A model generated the notes under the pieces. That model ran no database searches. It was given only the letters and a program-made list of their open reading frames with translations, and was not told where the DNA came from. From NCBI RefSeq assembly GCF_907164915.1, contig NC_061865.1, positions 56,254,587 to 56,318,586 of the forward strand: 64,000 bases of DNA, given 5' to 3'. This DNA comes from Impatiens glandulifera (lineage: Eukaryota > Streptophyta > Magnoliopsida > Ericales > Balsaminaceae). The first letter of the stretch is position 1. The number at the start of each line of letters is the position of its first letter. Shown here in pieces: positions 46,913-58,798 of this stretch. A program made the translations under genes and the position numbers.

Positions 46913-47168
46913 ATTTCTAGTTAGATAATCTCGAAAAAAAATTAATTAGAATGTTAACATATGTCACCTCACACTCCAAATCTTACAAACTTAAATATCA
47001 TTAACTATATGTTAGTTATATTCTAATCGAGATTAACCAAATTGAAAACAATGAAATTAAAGGATTACAATTTAAGTCAATTTATTCAAAATTATCATAC
47101 TCAAATTTTAAGATAAAAATATTAAGAATTGAATTTAAAAATTTAACTTTTTTTTCACTCAAATTATC

Positions 47169-47214
<46 letters not shown>

Positions 47215-47811
47215 GTGTAATTTTAATAAAATAAGTAAATGTTTGTAAAGAAAACATATCTAACCTAACAATATATTAATAATAAAGGTATTAATTGTTT
47301 TTTAGTTGAAACATTCAGCAAATAAATAAGATGATAATTATGAAGAAATGAGCTTGACTATGCTGACCCGAATTCAACAATGGGATGCTTTTGCTTTAGT
47401 AAATATATTATATTATTTTCAATTTAATAATCTTGAAAGAAACTTGAAATAGTCAAGATACCTGCTAATTGTCAAAATGTCAAGGATCATATTTTAGCCT
47501 TTTTTGTTTTGAATTGTTTTAGAATTATACATTTATTTATCTACGGATATTGATTATCAATTCCATAAATAATTTTTAATAAAATAAATTATTTATTTAT
47601 TTAATAAAATAAAACAATTATTTTATGTGCAATGATTTTATCTCAGTTAGTCGATGTCGTTTGTCTATTGGGATGTGAAGACGACCCCTCGTCCTCTTTT
47701 ACATTATAAGAGTGTCGCTGATATTTGAAGTCTTCTTAGGAGCATTATTGGTAGTCACTGAGTTATGTCAGGAACTATTGGTGAGGCTATATCTATGGAT
47801 AATTTGGTTAG
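46913..47811. other. Spacer left of the PIF-like MITE, paralogous to 58780-59960
   Basis: Contains the Helitron empty site at 47009/47010 and an (AT)n run at 47172-47211. No gene seen. Confidence 0.6.
47172..47211. repeat. (AT)n microsatellite
   Basis: About 20 TA units. The paralogous site near 59397-59410 has only about six. Confidence 0.95.
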
Positions 47812-47812
47812 A

Positions 47813-48366
47813 CCATCTTCAACCCACGAACTCATTCTCAAACTCAAAATACAGTAAATATCATATCAAATAGTAATTTATCTCTAACCTAAAAACTCAT
47901 TTTCAAACTCAAAATAATATTTTTAAAATATTCATTTCTTACAATAACTTTTTTAACCTTATTAATATTGTCTATATATTTATCAACTTTACATATTTAA
48001 TCTAAATATTTTCACACTAATTTAATAAAATTAAAATAAAATTAATTATATACCAATAATTCATAAACAACAAAATAAATCAATAATATATTTAAATAAA
48101 CAAACATTATTAATAAGATAATTACCTTTTTAATGTATTTTCTATGTTTATTTGATCAGTTTATAGTTAAAATTTTATAATTTATAAAATTTAAATTATA
48201 AAATATAAGTTAAAAATATAAAATAAATTAGATTAAATTTCAAATATAATAAATTTAATGATTTAATTATATATTTAAAAAAATAATTTAATTTTTTATT
48301 TTAAAAGTAAAAAAATATATATATAACTTGAAAGATTAATTTACATTTAAAGAAATTAAAAATTAT

Positions 48367-48418
<52 letters not shown>

Positions 48419-48557
48419 CCATTTTTTTAAAATGATGAAAATGCACTACCCGCGTTTGGTTGAAGGAGAGATGACATAAACCCATTTTGAGTTTTTTAGG
48501 TCGGTTGGAGTAAAAAAGGCACGTAAAATTCATTATGTGTGCCTGTTGAAGATGGTC
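47813..48557. mobile_element. PIF/Harbinger-like MITE with GACCATCTTCAAC termini
   Basis: GACCATCTTCAACCCA at the left and GTTGAAGATGGTC at the right are inverted repeats. The flanks are TTA and CTA, close to the 3-base target typical of this group. It contains TCAAACTCAAAATA blocks shared with 35131-35693 and an (AT)n run at 48369-48414. The paralogous segment at about 59960-60040 lacks it. Confidence 0.75.
48369..48414. repeat. (AT)n microsatellite inside the MITE
   Basis: About 23 TA units. Confidence 0.95.
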
Positions 48558-48809
48558 CTAGAGAGAAATCGTTTTACATTTAATATTTTCAAACAACCAT
48601 GGTATTAATTCACAATGGTATCGTTTTGACATTATATGAGGTTCGGTTTGGAAAACTAACAAATTCGGTTGGATAACTCTTATCGTCTTTGAAATATCTT
48701 TGCTCACGATATTTTTTTTTGATTTTCTAATATTTGTTTGATTTTTCTTTACAAATTTATACTTTTGTCGATGTGTTGATAATTTTAAAAATTAAAATAA
48801 TTGTTTTAG

Positions 48810-50544
48810 TTTTCGTTTGGTAAATAATATAGCATTGTAGGTATAATACAACTATACCTAGGCTATGTTTGGTAAAATGTATTACACGGGATAGTATAAG
48901 TACTCCAATACTAAAATTATAAGGCTGTTTGGTTGAACTGATTTTATATGTACAGTAAAACTAAGGTATAACTTATACTTTACAAAAGTATAAAATAGTA
49001 ACACCCTACACCGGTTATAAGAAGGTATTAAAATTTTAATTTATTTTAAATATTTTTTAATTTTATTTTTTTAATATTAACATTAATCTATTTTATTAAT
49101 TTTTCATTAAAGTTTAGTTATTAAGCTTTTATTATTTTTAATTTTAGTTTATATTATTTATTTTTAAAACAAACTTATTTTATAAATTTTGATATTTAAA
49201 ATTTTAAATAATTTTAAATTTTATTTATTTTTACAAAACATAAAGTGAATGTTTATTTTATAATTAGTAGTATAAAAATAATAATATTATTATTATTAAT
49301 TATAATTATTATCTATTAAATGTTAATTCAATGATTTAAAAAATATATATATTATCGTTCATATTTTAAACAAAATTATGAAATAATACTAAATATTTAT
49401 TTTTATATATTATTATTAATTTAAAATAATAACGTAATTATATTAATATTTATTTATTTGATATAATATTAGTAATATTTAAAGTAATTATAATAAATTT
49501 TAAATAATATTAAAATATAAAAAAGATTAGTTAAAAATAATATTAAAATTAAACATAATTAACAAATATAAAAAAATAAAAAAAAATATATTTTATTCTT
49601 ATACTTAAATTTTATACTATCTATCAAACAAAAAATTATAAACCTATATAATTAATATAATATATTATACTTCTGACCAAACAGTAATAGTCTATATAAA
49701 TTATACTCTTTTAAACTTTCTTACAATTTGTACATCCTTATAGTTTATATTTAACATGTTGTACCTTGTAACAAACACGGTCCTAATTGATTGGTTGAAT
49801 AATTTCATAATTATAGTCCTAATTGATTGGTTGGATAATTTCATAATTATAGTCATTCATGAGGTATAATTTATATCTTAAATAAGGTATAAAACTGTAA
49901 CGGGTCACCCTTACAAACCATTATTAAAATTGTATTCCATTATTATCCTTGTTTATTTATTTTTATTATATTTATGTTCTTATAAATCATTTCTTCTCCG
50001 TCCTCTTCTTTACTTCGTTACTTCATTTGTTTCCACATTTTCTCAACAATTTTTTTATTATTATTTTGCTTTTAATTGCATTATATATTGTCAATAGTAT
50101 TATTTATTTATATAATTATAAAGATTAAACTATAAAGAATTATATATAAAATAATGTAAATCATATAATAATATTATTTATTTAAAAAATACATTTATAT
50201 AATAATTATATATATTTTTTTTTATTAATTTCAATATAATTAATAATAAAAACTACCTATAAAATAAATATATTAATTTTAATAGGATTAATAATACACA
50301 CTACCTAAAAGATAATAATAATTAAAAATAATTTATATAATATAAGGGTAAAATAGTCTTTTACACTCCTTACTACATTTTTACCACTAACGAAACACAA
50401 AATAATAAAATTTATACTTATTTTATACTCTCAACCAAACACTAACCATTTATATAATTTATACCTTCTAATACCTCTTTACAATTTATACCCCTTATAA
50501 CTTATATGTACATAACTATTACTACATACCTAACGCTATCTTAG
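48810..50544. mobile_element. 1.7-kb TIR insertion with nested CTGTTTGGT elements
   Basis: The paralogue at 60237-60250 reads straight through (GTTTTAG|AATAAAA), so 48810-50544 is an insertion with TTAG on both sides. Its ends (ATAGCATTGTAGGTAT and, reversed, ATAGCGTTAGGTATG) are inverted repeats. Inside, CTGTTTGGT at 48934 and ACCAAACAG near 49675 form another inverted pair, suggesting nesting. The interior is extremely AT-rich with no transposase. A 36-base tandem duplication lies at 49781-49852. Confidence 0.65.
49781..49852. repeat. Two tandem 36-base repeats
   Basis: TCCTAATTGATTGGTTGAAT begins each unit. The two units differ at one base. Confidence 0.9.
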
Positions 50545-50598
50545 AATAAAAAAAAATATGGTTAATTGAACAGTGTAACGCCAAAAATAGACTTTTTT

Positions 50599-50782
50599 AG
50601 AAAAAGGTTTCCGTTACTTGATATTCGCTCTATACCTTACATTTAGAAAAAGGTTTCCGTTACTTGATATTCGCTCTATACCTTACATTTAGAAAAAGGT
50701 TTCCGTTACTTGATATTCGCTCTATACCTTACATTTAGGAAAAGGTTTCCGTTACTTGATATTCGCTCTATACCTTACATTT
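50599..50782. repeat. Four tandem 46-base repeats
   Basis: The unit starts AGAAAAAGGTTTCCGTTACT and ends CCTTACATTT. Copies start at 50599, 50645, 50691 and 50737 and are almost identical. The paralogous site at about 60301-60350 has a single diverged unit, so the array expanded after the segment was duplicated. No frame is open through it. The rest of 50783-51600 is AT-rich with no gene. Confidence 0.93.
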
Positions 50783-51599
50783 CTCTCGAGTTTCAAGTGA
50801 TCAGGCTGCTAACCAAAATGATAGATATGACTAAAATGCATTTAAAAACATAGATTTATACTTAGTTTTAACGTTTTAGATTCGTCACCTAATTTATTTT
50901 TCGAAAAATTAAAAAAAAAAGTCACGCATTTTTTAAATTATATTTTTATTTTAGTGTTTGGTTAATAGTAAGAAAAAGTATATAAAGGTTATGTCTTGCG
51001 TGTCTATTATCTCTGCATTCAGCCTTGTGTTCATTTAAAATAAAAAAAATGTATCCCACCCTAGTATATAGACTTTTATATCAAACACTTATATCCAACT
51101 CATTAAACTTTTATATGTATCCAACTCATTAAACTTTTATATGTGTTATCCCATACTAATGATCAAGTTGTGTTAATAAATATATATTATTTTAATAAAT
51201 AATTAACATTTATGTTATTTTATTTTATTTATATTATTATATGATGTATTTTAATTTAAAAAATGTATATATTTAAACACTATTATTTTTTAAAATTATT
51301 AAATTAAGTTCTTTATTGATGTAACCATTATTTATATATATATACATCTAGGAGGAGAGGTGACCTGTTCCAATTTGGGTTATTTACTAGAAATGAATAA
51401 TGATTGGTGATGATTTTGAGGAGATAAAAATATTTTTGGTAAAATTACTTAAAAGGCATTGATATATAATAATAAAATAATAATTTAAAATAAATGTTAT
51501 TTTAATATTTTGAGTAATGAATTGAGTGGTATAATTAATGAGAGATGAATGAAAAAAAATTTCACTAGTTGAGTTATTTAAATAACCCAAACCGAATAA

Positions 51600-52260
51600 G
51601 AACAAGGCCACGAAGGGTGAAGAAAAAGTCCCTTTCTCTCTCCTGAATGAGGCTAGGAAAGAGGTCGGAATTCTTACCGGAGGGTAGTTGCCCTTCTTTC
51701 CCCGGTGACTACTTTCCGGTGGTCATCGGAGCCGGTGATTTCAGATCTGAAAGTAAACCCATCTTCTTCTTCATCTTCCTTATTCAACAACCCTCCTCCG
51801 AGTGTGTGCGTTTCTATCTCTTCAGTCTTCTCCTTCACATATATATATATAAATATATATATGCTGACTGGTGCTGTATCAGTAATGCATGCTTGTTCTT
51901 GTTTCTTTGACCAACAATATATATAAACCTTTATGCATGTACAGATCTGAAGAAGAAGAAATCAATTGTATGTTTTTTTATGGGATATATAAAACCATGA
52001 ATTCTTTGTAACCATGGTTAGCTGTAAAGTACTATTCATGAGGCAGTGAAGATGATCTCAATTGATTCTATGGAGAGAGTTCAGGTGGTGGTGGAAACTG
52101 AGAAGAAGCAACCCGGTTCCTTGGCGGGGCAACCCGATACCCTTATTATAAGGGGTTGCAGCCATGGTTGGGCAAACAATCTTCTCTGTTGTTTCAGCAC
52201 CATTTTCTAAACCAGATCTGAGCCTCCCTCTCTTTCTCCTTCACTCTCCTTTTATTAAGT
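51600..52260. repeat. R repeat, copy 4
   Basis: Near-identical to copy 5 over 51800-52080, including CTGACTGGTGCTGTATCAGT and GTAACCATGGTTAGCTGTAA, and it carries the CAACCCGGTTCCTTGGCGGG core at about 52110-52130. Frames at 51647-51926 are open on two phases and are not kept in copies 1-3. Confidence 0.7.
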
Positions 52261-52384
52261 TTAATTATTTTTATATTCTAATTTTTTTTGTTTTGTTTAT
52301 CACATATTCTTTAGAGAGAAGTGATGGGGTAGGAAATGGGTTGAATATCATTTTATTAGACTAAAAAAATAAGTGTGAAAGAGA

Positions 52385-52560
52385 GAAAATTGAGGCTGTA
52401 AAGATGAATTGATTAAGGGAGACAACCCGGTTCCTAGGCGGGTTAACCGTCATGGTTGGACAAACAATCTTTTCCGTTTCTCCACCGTTTTCTAAACCAG
52501 ATCTAGCCTCCCTCTCTTTCTCTCTCCTTTTATAAGTTTAATTATTTTAATACTATTTTT
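52385..52560. repeat. Partial R repeat following copy 4
   Basis: Only the right half is present: GAGGCTGTAAAGATGAATTG, ACAACCCGGTTCCTAGGCGG and AAACCAGATCTAGCCTCC. A matching partial copy follows R copy 5 at 61790-61890. Confidence 0.65.
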
Positions 52561-52564
52561 TATC

Positions 52565-54390
52565 TTCTAATTTCTTTTTTTCTTTTATATTTATCACAAA
52601 TTCTTTACTTCAATTTTTTTTAATAATAATCAAAAACCACTTGTTTGTTTGATGAATGGTTTATTTTCATTTAAAATATAATTTATTTAAATAATTATTT
52701 ACTTTATTAATTAAATATAATGCTATAAGATATTAAATACAAATATTATTTTTCATAAATGATAATAAATAAATAACACAACATAATTAATGAAGAATGA
52801 AACTAATTTGTCTAGTAGGAATTATACCAAACCAATAAACATGTTTTAACATTGTATTTGAAAATTTTTTAATATTGGTATAAATTTATAACCCCATCTC
52901 ATATTTAAATTAAATTGTAATATAACATTTCTTTTATATATTTAATTTTTAATATTTTATTAATATTATATACAACTTAATATTATATATTATAATAAAT
53001 ATATTTTATTTACTTTTAATATTTTTATTTCTTTAAAATATTCCAATATTATAAATAAATAATGTATATTTATTTTTATAATAATAATTTGATTAATTAT
53101 TATTATTATTATTATTTATACTGATTATAAATAATATTGTTTATTATATATAATTTTAATTTTATTATAACTATTCATAATATTTAAATTAAATAAATAT
53201 AATCTACAATTTATAATAATTGATTTTTATATTTTAAATAAAAAAATTTAGTTATAAAATATAATAATTATTATATTAAATAATAATAATAATACAATAA
53301 TTTATAATAATAAATAAATTAAGAGAATAATAATAATTAATATAATCTAAAATTTATAATAACTAATTTTATATTTTATTTAAACTTATTTTAGTTATTA
53401 AATATAATAATTATAATACTATATAATAATAATATAATAACTCATAATAATAATTAAATATTCTTTGTTAAAATTTATTTACTAATTTTTAAAATTCAAT
53501 AATTAAAATATTAAATTGTCTGAAATTTGATAGTTAAATTAATGATATAAATATTTTATTTATTAATTTATAAATATCACAGAAATAATAAATTAATTGT
53601 GTTTAAATTTTTTTTTGTTTGACGTAATTTTAATAATAATGAGTTTTAAATTGTAAAATTAAAAAAAAATATTTAAAATTTTAATAGTTCATAAATAAAG
53701 AGTCCATTATGATAACTTGACTTTATTAAAATATGTGTGGTTTATTTTATTTTATAAATTATTATTTATTTATTTACATTTACAAACTGTTACAAAAAGG
53801 AATATATCCTTGTTTTAAGGATTTTGTTAACATATATAGGATAATATACTCTCATTTAAAAAAAAAATGTTGATATGTTTTAGAATTTAAATTGATTTGT
53901 TATTCTTGACATTTATCATTAACATGCTTAACCTACTATATTTCTTAAATAAAAAAAGTCATATATAATATAGATTTAATATCTCATATTTAATATTATT
54001 ATAAATACACAAAATAAAAATAAGAACAATAAATATTGAATCATACTAACATTCTAATAAAAAAAAATGATCATATGTCTCAAAATCCTCTTTTAATAAA
54101 TACTTTTCTTTTCAATTAAAATAAATTAATATTCTAATAACTTCAGTTAAATTTAATATATAATAAAAAGGGATAAGAGCTCTCAACTGTTCTCTCTGCT
54201 CTCCCTGTAAGAAGTGAAAAGTTGAGAGTAGGCAACCAAGTGAGAGTAAAAATGTATCTTTAGATAATATTAATAAGAGAGTCAAGAGCTAAAATATGTC
54301 CTTTTAAAATCTAAAATCTATATTTAATTATTTGTATTTGATATTAAAGATATAATATGTAAAGTATAGTACAAGGTAAAAAAATTTACC
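52565..54390. other. Very AT-rich spacer
   Basis: Dominated by TAATAATAA/TTTAAATT composition (53000-53500 especially). A short GC-richer patch lies at 54170-54230. No gene, TIR or tandem unit is supported. Confidence 0.5.
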
Positions 54391-54394
54391 AAAT

Positions 54395-54476
54395 GTCAAT
54401 ATGTCCGAGTGGTTAAGGAGACAGACTTGAAATCTGTTGGGCTTCGCCCGCGCAGGTTCGAACCCTGCTGTTGACG
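54395..54476 (+). tRNA. tRNA-Ser (anticodon TGA)
   Basis: A full cloverleaf can be drawn. Acceptor GTCAATA pairs with TGTTGAC (one T-G wobble) and G is the discriminator base. The D-arm is TCCGAGTGGTTAAGGAGA (box A). The anticodon stem ACAGA/TCTGT encloses the loop CTTGAAA, anticodon TGA at 54428-54430. The long variable arm TTGGGCTTCGCCCGCG marks a class II tRNA. The T-arm GCAGGTTCGAACCCTGC contains box B. There is no intron, and CCA is not encoded. It is nuclear type and looks functional. It decodes UCA and, by wobble, other UCN serine codons. Confidence 0.97.
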
Positions 54477-54481
54477 ATTTG

Positions 54482-54488
54482 TTTTTTT
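54482..54488 (+). terminator. Pol III terminator of tRNA-Ser
   Basis: A run of seven T residues begins six bases after the tRNA end. Confidence 0.8.
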
Positions 54489-54610
54489 GATTGTTATCAT
54501 TGAAGCGCGGTCAAAGATCACAAGATCATTCTAAAAGTTGGAATGTCTTTTAAATGGGTCTGCATCTATACAAATACATTAATTAAAACTAAAACATGTA
54601 GTTTCATAGT

Positions 54611-54796
54611 CTATATAAATACTTCATAATTTCTTTGGATAAAAACAAAAATAATATAAGATATAAATAACAAATTATTTACATTATGATAGTTAAGTAA
54701 ATATTTTCCACAAATCTTACAACAATTAACTCCTGCCCCATTACAAGGAAGACACGCCTCTTCACAATTTTCATTATATTCATGTGTACGTGTCAA
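54611..54796 (-). pseudogene. Cys-rich open fragment of unknown origin
   Basis: The frame reads NENCEEACLPCNGAGVNCCK, then ICGKYLLNYHN, with six Cys in 17 residues, a spacing that would suit a small disulphide-bonded peptide. There is no signal peptide: an (AT)n run directly upstream (54816-54890) breaks the sequence. The paralogous segment at 37150-37240 has lost most of the Cys codons and has stops. Either a relic exon or chance; I do not recognise the family. Confidence 0.25.
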
Positions 54797-54812
54797 CTTA
54801 ATGCTATGATCA

Positions 54813-54815
<3 letters not shown>

Positions 54816-54890
<75 letters not shown>
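54816..54890. repeat. (AT)n microsatellite
   Basis: About 36 TA units. Confidence 0.95.
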
Positions 54891-54892
<2 letters not shown>

Positions 54893-55905
54893 CATATAAA
54901 AGATAAAAAATAAAATACGGAAGAAAACATTTTATCTACCAACAAAATTCAATCTTACAAATAATAGAATAATTTCTCGTAACAAATAAACTATAACATA
55001 TTTAATGTATAATTTTTTTCACTGTAAGACTATGCACTGGAGAGTATCAAATTTTTTATTTAATATCCTGCCACGTCAGCTTAACACCCATTTTTTAGTA
55101 TTCAAGGTATCAAAATTATTTTTTCATTTTCTCTCACTTCCACATCATTTATACATAATTTCAATTTTTTTAACAATGGTAATTCATCATGTTTTGGTTC
55201 GAAGGTTGTATATTTGGGTTTGAGCTTGATTTGGGAAGTAATTTGGAAAGAAGTTGTAGTTTTGTGAATTATCCATGAAAGAGTTTGAAAATTTCAAAAA
55301 AATGTGATACAAACAAAGATGATAATATGGTGGAAAATTTCAGAAATTTTTTGGTGTCAAATGACACAAACCAAGTCTATATTTATAGTTCTCGAAAAAT
55401 AAAAAATAATGATATATATATATATATATTTTGATCAATTATTATGCAAAAGTGTATTTAAAAAAGAAAACAAAAACAAAAAAGTAACCACCAGCGCTGT
55501 CACTTGGCACGCTGTGATTGAGCCACATCAAATTTGGTCCCGTAACAAAAGTTGATACTCATATTTTAACACTTAATTTTGATATTCTACTGCACAATTT
55601 GATATTATTTTAAAACATTTATACCTTATTTAACACCTGCTACTTTTGTAAAACTTAAACATAGTAAAACAATAATAATCTCTAAAAATATGTCTTCATA
55701 GTTAGTCTATCAAAATTCAACTCTCTCCAAAAGATAGGATCCTACAATCTTGCTTTTTTAACAAAATATTATTAAATTAATACAATTAATGAGAGCCACA
55801 AATATGTCACATTTTTTACATTAATATAAGGATTCATTATTAATAAGATATTTTAATAGACATCAACTACCATGATAATAATTATTATATAGTAGTTGAG
55901 GGGGA
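54891..55905. other. Insertion relative to 37265, type uncertain
   Basis: Compared with 37255-37275 about 1.1 kb is extra here, beginning with the (AT)n run. It contains CTGCCACGTCAGCTTAACACC and, near 55490-55515, CCAGCGCTGTCACTTGGCAC, which suggest a decayed TIR element, but the ends could not be fixed. The frame at 55005-55223 has no family resemblance. Confidence 0.35.
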
Positions 55906-55975
55906 CCTCAATCAAACAACTACCATTGTTTTCAGTTGGACAAGTATTATCCTTTTTAATATATATATAGAGAGG

Positions 55976-56673
55976 AATGATAGAGAGCGCGAACAGCGAC
56001 TGAGAGCGCGATGGTGTACGTGATCGACCGACAGGTGGAATTAATAAATAAATAAAAATATAATAATAATTAAAACACGATCTTATTAATTAATTTATCT
56101 CTCCTCTTATTAAATAATTTTTCTCTCTATCTCTACAAATTAAATTATCTCATTTATCCATATTCTCACGATTATTATTTTACTCATTTATTTAATATTT
56201 ATTATCTCATTTAACGATTAAAATAACTCAATAATTTATAACAAACTCTCACATTAAATATTTTAATAATATATTTAAATAAATTCTAAACCCTAAACCC
56301 TAAATCTTAAACTCTAAATCCTAAATCCTAAACCCTAAACTCTAAACCTAAACTCTAAACCTTAAATTCTAAATACTAAACCCTAAACCCGAAACCTTAA
56401 ACCCTAATTAATATCACTAATTAGTTAAATTATGAATTTATCTCTTTTATTTTTATTTTATTTTTATGACTTTTCAATTCATTTATTTATCAAATATTTT
56501 TTATTTATTTTTTATGGTCTCTTTTTTTTTTAATTTTTTTTTATATGATAGAAATTATTTAATACGAAGAAGAAAGAGAAAATAATTAATAATAGGAGAG
56601 AGAATATTCTACGTGTCAATCCACGTAGGCATCGCTCTCCCAGTCGCTGTATCAAGTCGCGCTCTCTATCATT
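55976..56673. mobile_element. TIR element with GATAGAGAGCGCG ends and telomere-like filler
   Basis: AATGATAGAGAGCGCG begins the left end, and its exact reverse complement CGCGCTCTCTATCATT ends the right. Beyond this, CAGCGACTG...GAGCG and the reversed GTCGC/CGCTCTCCCAGTCGCTG extend the TIR to roughly 45 bases with small gaps. The paralogue at 37318-37326 is empty. A long-TIR (MULE-like) or MITE nature is likely. No clear target duplication is visible, because both sides are AT repeats. Confidence 0.8.
56286..56407. repeat. Interstitial telomere-like repeats
   Basis: About 17 imperfect heptamers of the plant telomere unit (CCCTAAA on the plus strand), with variants such as TCCTAAA, CTCTAAA and CCTTAAA. 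They lie in the middle of the TIR element, not at a chromosome end. Confidence 0.85.
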
Positions 56674-56793
<120 letters not shown>

Positions 56794-56999
56794 TGTATTG
56801 ATAAATTATCTAAAAATTAATCACAATATCATCCAAATAATAGCAAACCGATATATTACAAAAGGTTGATACTCAATTATGAAGGAGAAAATGTAGTGGA
56901 AAATATCAATAAATTTTATAACTTTTTATTTATAACTTTTTTTTATCTCTTTATATCTCATTTTATATTATTACAATTTAAAAAATATATATTTACAAC

Positions 57000-58075
57000 T
57001 TTAGGACCACAAAATTTAAATTTGCATTAAATTCTGAATTCTTATAATCATGACGGTTAACTTTAATGTAATATTTATGATTAAATATGCACTGGAACTT
57101 CTTTCTTATATGATATTTATTGTTTTTGTTGTTCTATATAGACTAATTCACTCAATCAATGTTACTATTTTTATTATTATGTATGGTTTGGATTTTCAAG
57201 ATAAAAATAAATAAATAAAAGTTAAAGACTAAAACATTTACAGTTGTCAACTATTTAAGAGTAATTTGAATTGGCTAGACTAATGGTGTATTGGTGTAAC
57301 TGTGACTTGAATTCCAATTTATCACTCTAATTGTAAAACATAAAATTGATAACTATATATTTTTTCCATTTTAGTGCGGAATAAACTTAGATCTTACCAT
57401 CTTGTAACAAGGTATAAAACTACTATTTTTCATTTTTAAACTATCAGCCAATTCCTTCTTTTTTATCAATCTTTATCAACATTTTAACCCTAAATCTAAT
57501 TATTAACTTAACTCCAAAGTCCAAATTACAATCTTTCTTATCTCGAAAATGGACCTTAGTAAGGGCATGTAGTAGATAATTAAACCGGTATTGCTCAATA
57601 TTAAATCTACTCAATAATGAGCATCCCACTCAAGTACTAGTCAACTTTATTAAAAGTGTGATATAAATGAATAAACAGATATTATTGAAGACTAAATATA
57701 CTACGGAAGGAATATTTAATTAATTACATAATCAACATTATTAAAAGTTTGTAGGGGATAGATGAATAAAACCTGTATTGATCAAAACTAAATCTCATGT
57801 AAAAGAATATCCAACTAAATTGTATTTACTAATAATCCATAAGTATTTTCAATTAAATTACAAAACATTTTAGCAATTCCAATATTTAACATAATATTAA
57901 TATTTGATCAAATCAATTAATTTTCTTTCAATCTCTTAAACAATTACACAACAATTACACAACAATAAAAAAATGCAATCACATGACAATACCACATTAT
58001 TTTCCAAAGAAGATGTTAGATAATATTCTAACCCTCCTGTCAACCTCACCCATTATCGATATTAATATCCCAACA
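57000..58075. other. Spacer left of C5, paralogous to the other B-C spacers
   Basis: Starting near 57050 (GTTAACTTTAATGT) it follows 11200-12100, 28150-28970 and 44600-45460. No B gene or remnant is found further left, so unit 5 retains only C. No gene supported. Confidence 0.6.
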
Positions 58076-58079
58076 CTCA

Positions 58080-58457
58080 CTATATTAGATTGAGAACAAA
58101 GAAAACAGAATAACCAACAAAGGCAAATGCTTGGAGTCCAAGAGAAGAACCTTTCATGCCATGCATCTCGGATGCTCCACTAGTACTATTATTATTGGTA
58201 CGAATTACTCGAGGGCGCGTTCTTCTGACAGTAACTTTTTGACTTCCTAAATACGGATAAACATCCGCCCCCATTTGATCTCTTTCGGATTTTACGCTCG
58301 AGACAGCTGGATTGTCGAGCCAAGTTGATTGAACCTCTTGTTCATGAAGAGCCGGCAGAGTAGAAGGATGAAGAGCAGAAATTGTAAGATTCTGATTAGA
58401 GAAAAAGAAGAATATTGTGAGAGAGATGAAAATTGAGAGCCTCAAGTGGATGTCCAT
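58080..58457 (-). CDS. C5: small secreted, tail-hydrophobic peptide precursor (125 aa)
   Basis: The signal peptide (MDIHLRLSIFISLTIFFFFS...TISA) is followed by LHEQEVQSTWLDNPAVSS, the block RDQMGADVYPYLGSQKVTV with two Phe-to-Tyr changes relative to C1, RRTRPRVIR, the core NNNSTSGASEMHG, linker MKGSS and a 22-residue hydrophobic tail ending FVLNLI. Changes relative to C4 are scattered substitutions plus one single-codon indel. A TATA-like box is 63 bases upstream, the palindrome and the 15-mer above it. Function unknown. Confidence 0.75.
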   Translation of the reverse strand: MDIHLRLSIFISLTIFFFFSNQNLTISALHPSTLPALHEQEVQSTWLDNPAVSSVKSERDQMGADVYPYLGSQKVTVRRTRPRVIRTNNNSTSGASEMHGMKGSSLGLQAFAFVGYSVFFVLNLI

Positions 58458-58519
58458 TTGAAATTAGAGCAATAGAAGAATTGTGATGAATGATTTGCAT
58501 AATAGTTGTTTTTGTTTTC

Positions 58520-58527
58520 TATTTAAA
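58520..58527 (-). promoter_or_regulatory. TATA-like box of C5
   Basis: TTTAAATA on the minus strand, 63 bases before the ATG. Confidence 0.55.
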
Positions 58528-58551
58528 GGAGGAGAAGTCATCAAAGTTGAA

Positions 58552-58561
58552 CCACGCGTGG
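58552..58561. promoter_or_regulatory. Palindrome CCACGCGTGG upstream of C5
   Basis: Identical to C3 and C4 in sequence, about 95-105 bases before the ATG. Confidence 0.45.
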
Positions 58562-58688
58562 ATTAATGGATTATTTATATACATATTTTTCAACTACTAA
58601 CAATTAATTAATCAATTAATTAATTAGAAAAAAAACATCTTGATGAGTTTCACAATGCTGACCCAAGTCAATAATGGGGTGCATTTCC

Positions 58689-58703
58689 AGCCTAGTCATA
58701 ACA
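58689..58703 (-). promoter_or_regulatory. Conserved upstream element of C5
   Basis: AGCCTAGTCATAACA on the plus strand, about 232 bases before the ATG. Confidence 0.45.
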
Positions 58704-58798
58704 TAACACGCAATAAATAAATTGTTATACGCACATGATATTTACTTCTCACTTCAAATCTTAAGAACTATTGAAAAACTTAAATATCATTAACTAAA

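Noticed and set aside
50599..50782. CRISPR-like array
   Set aside because: Repeats follow each other without spacers, in a plant nuclear context. Plain tandem repeat; likewise 63759-63941.
55490..55530. Possible TIR end (CCAGCGCTGTCACTTGGCAC)
   Set aside because: No matching inverted partner was found within 1.5 kb, so no separate element is called.
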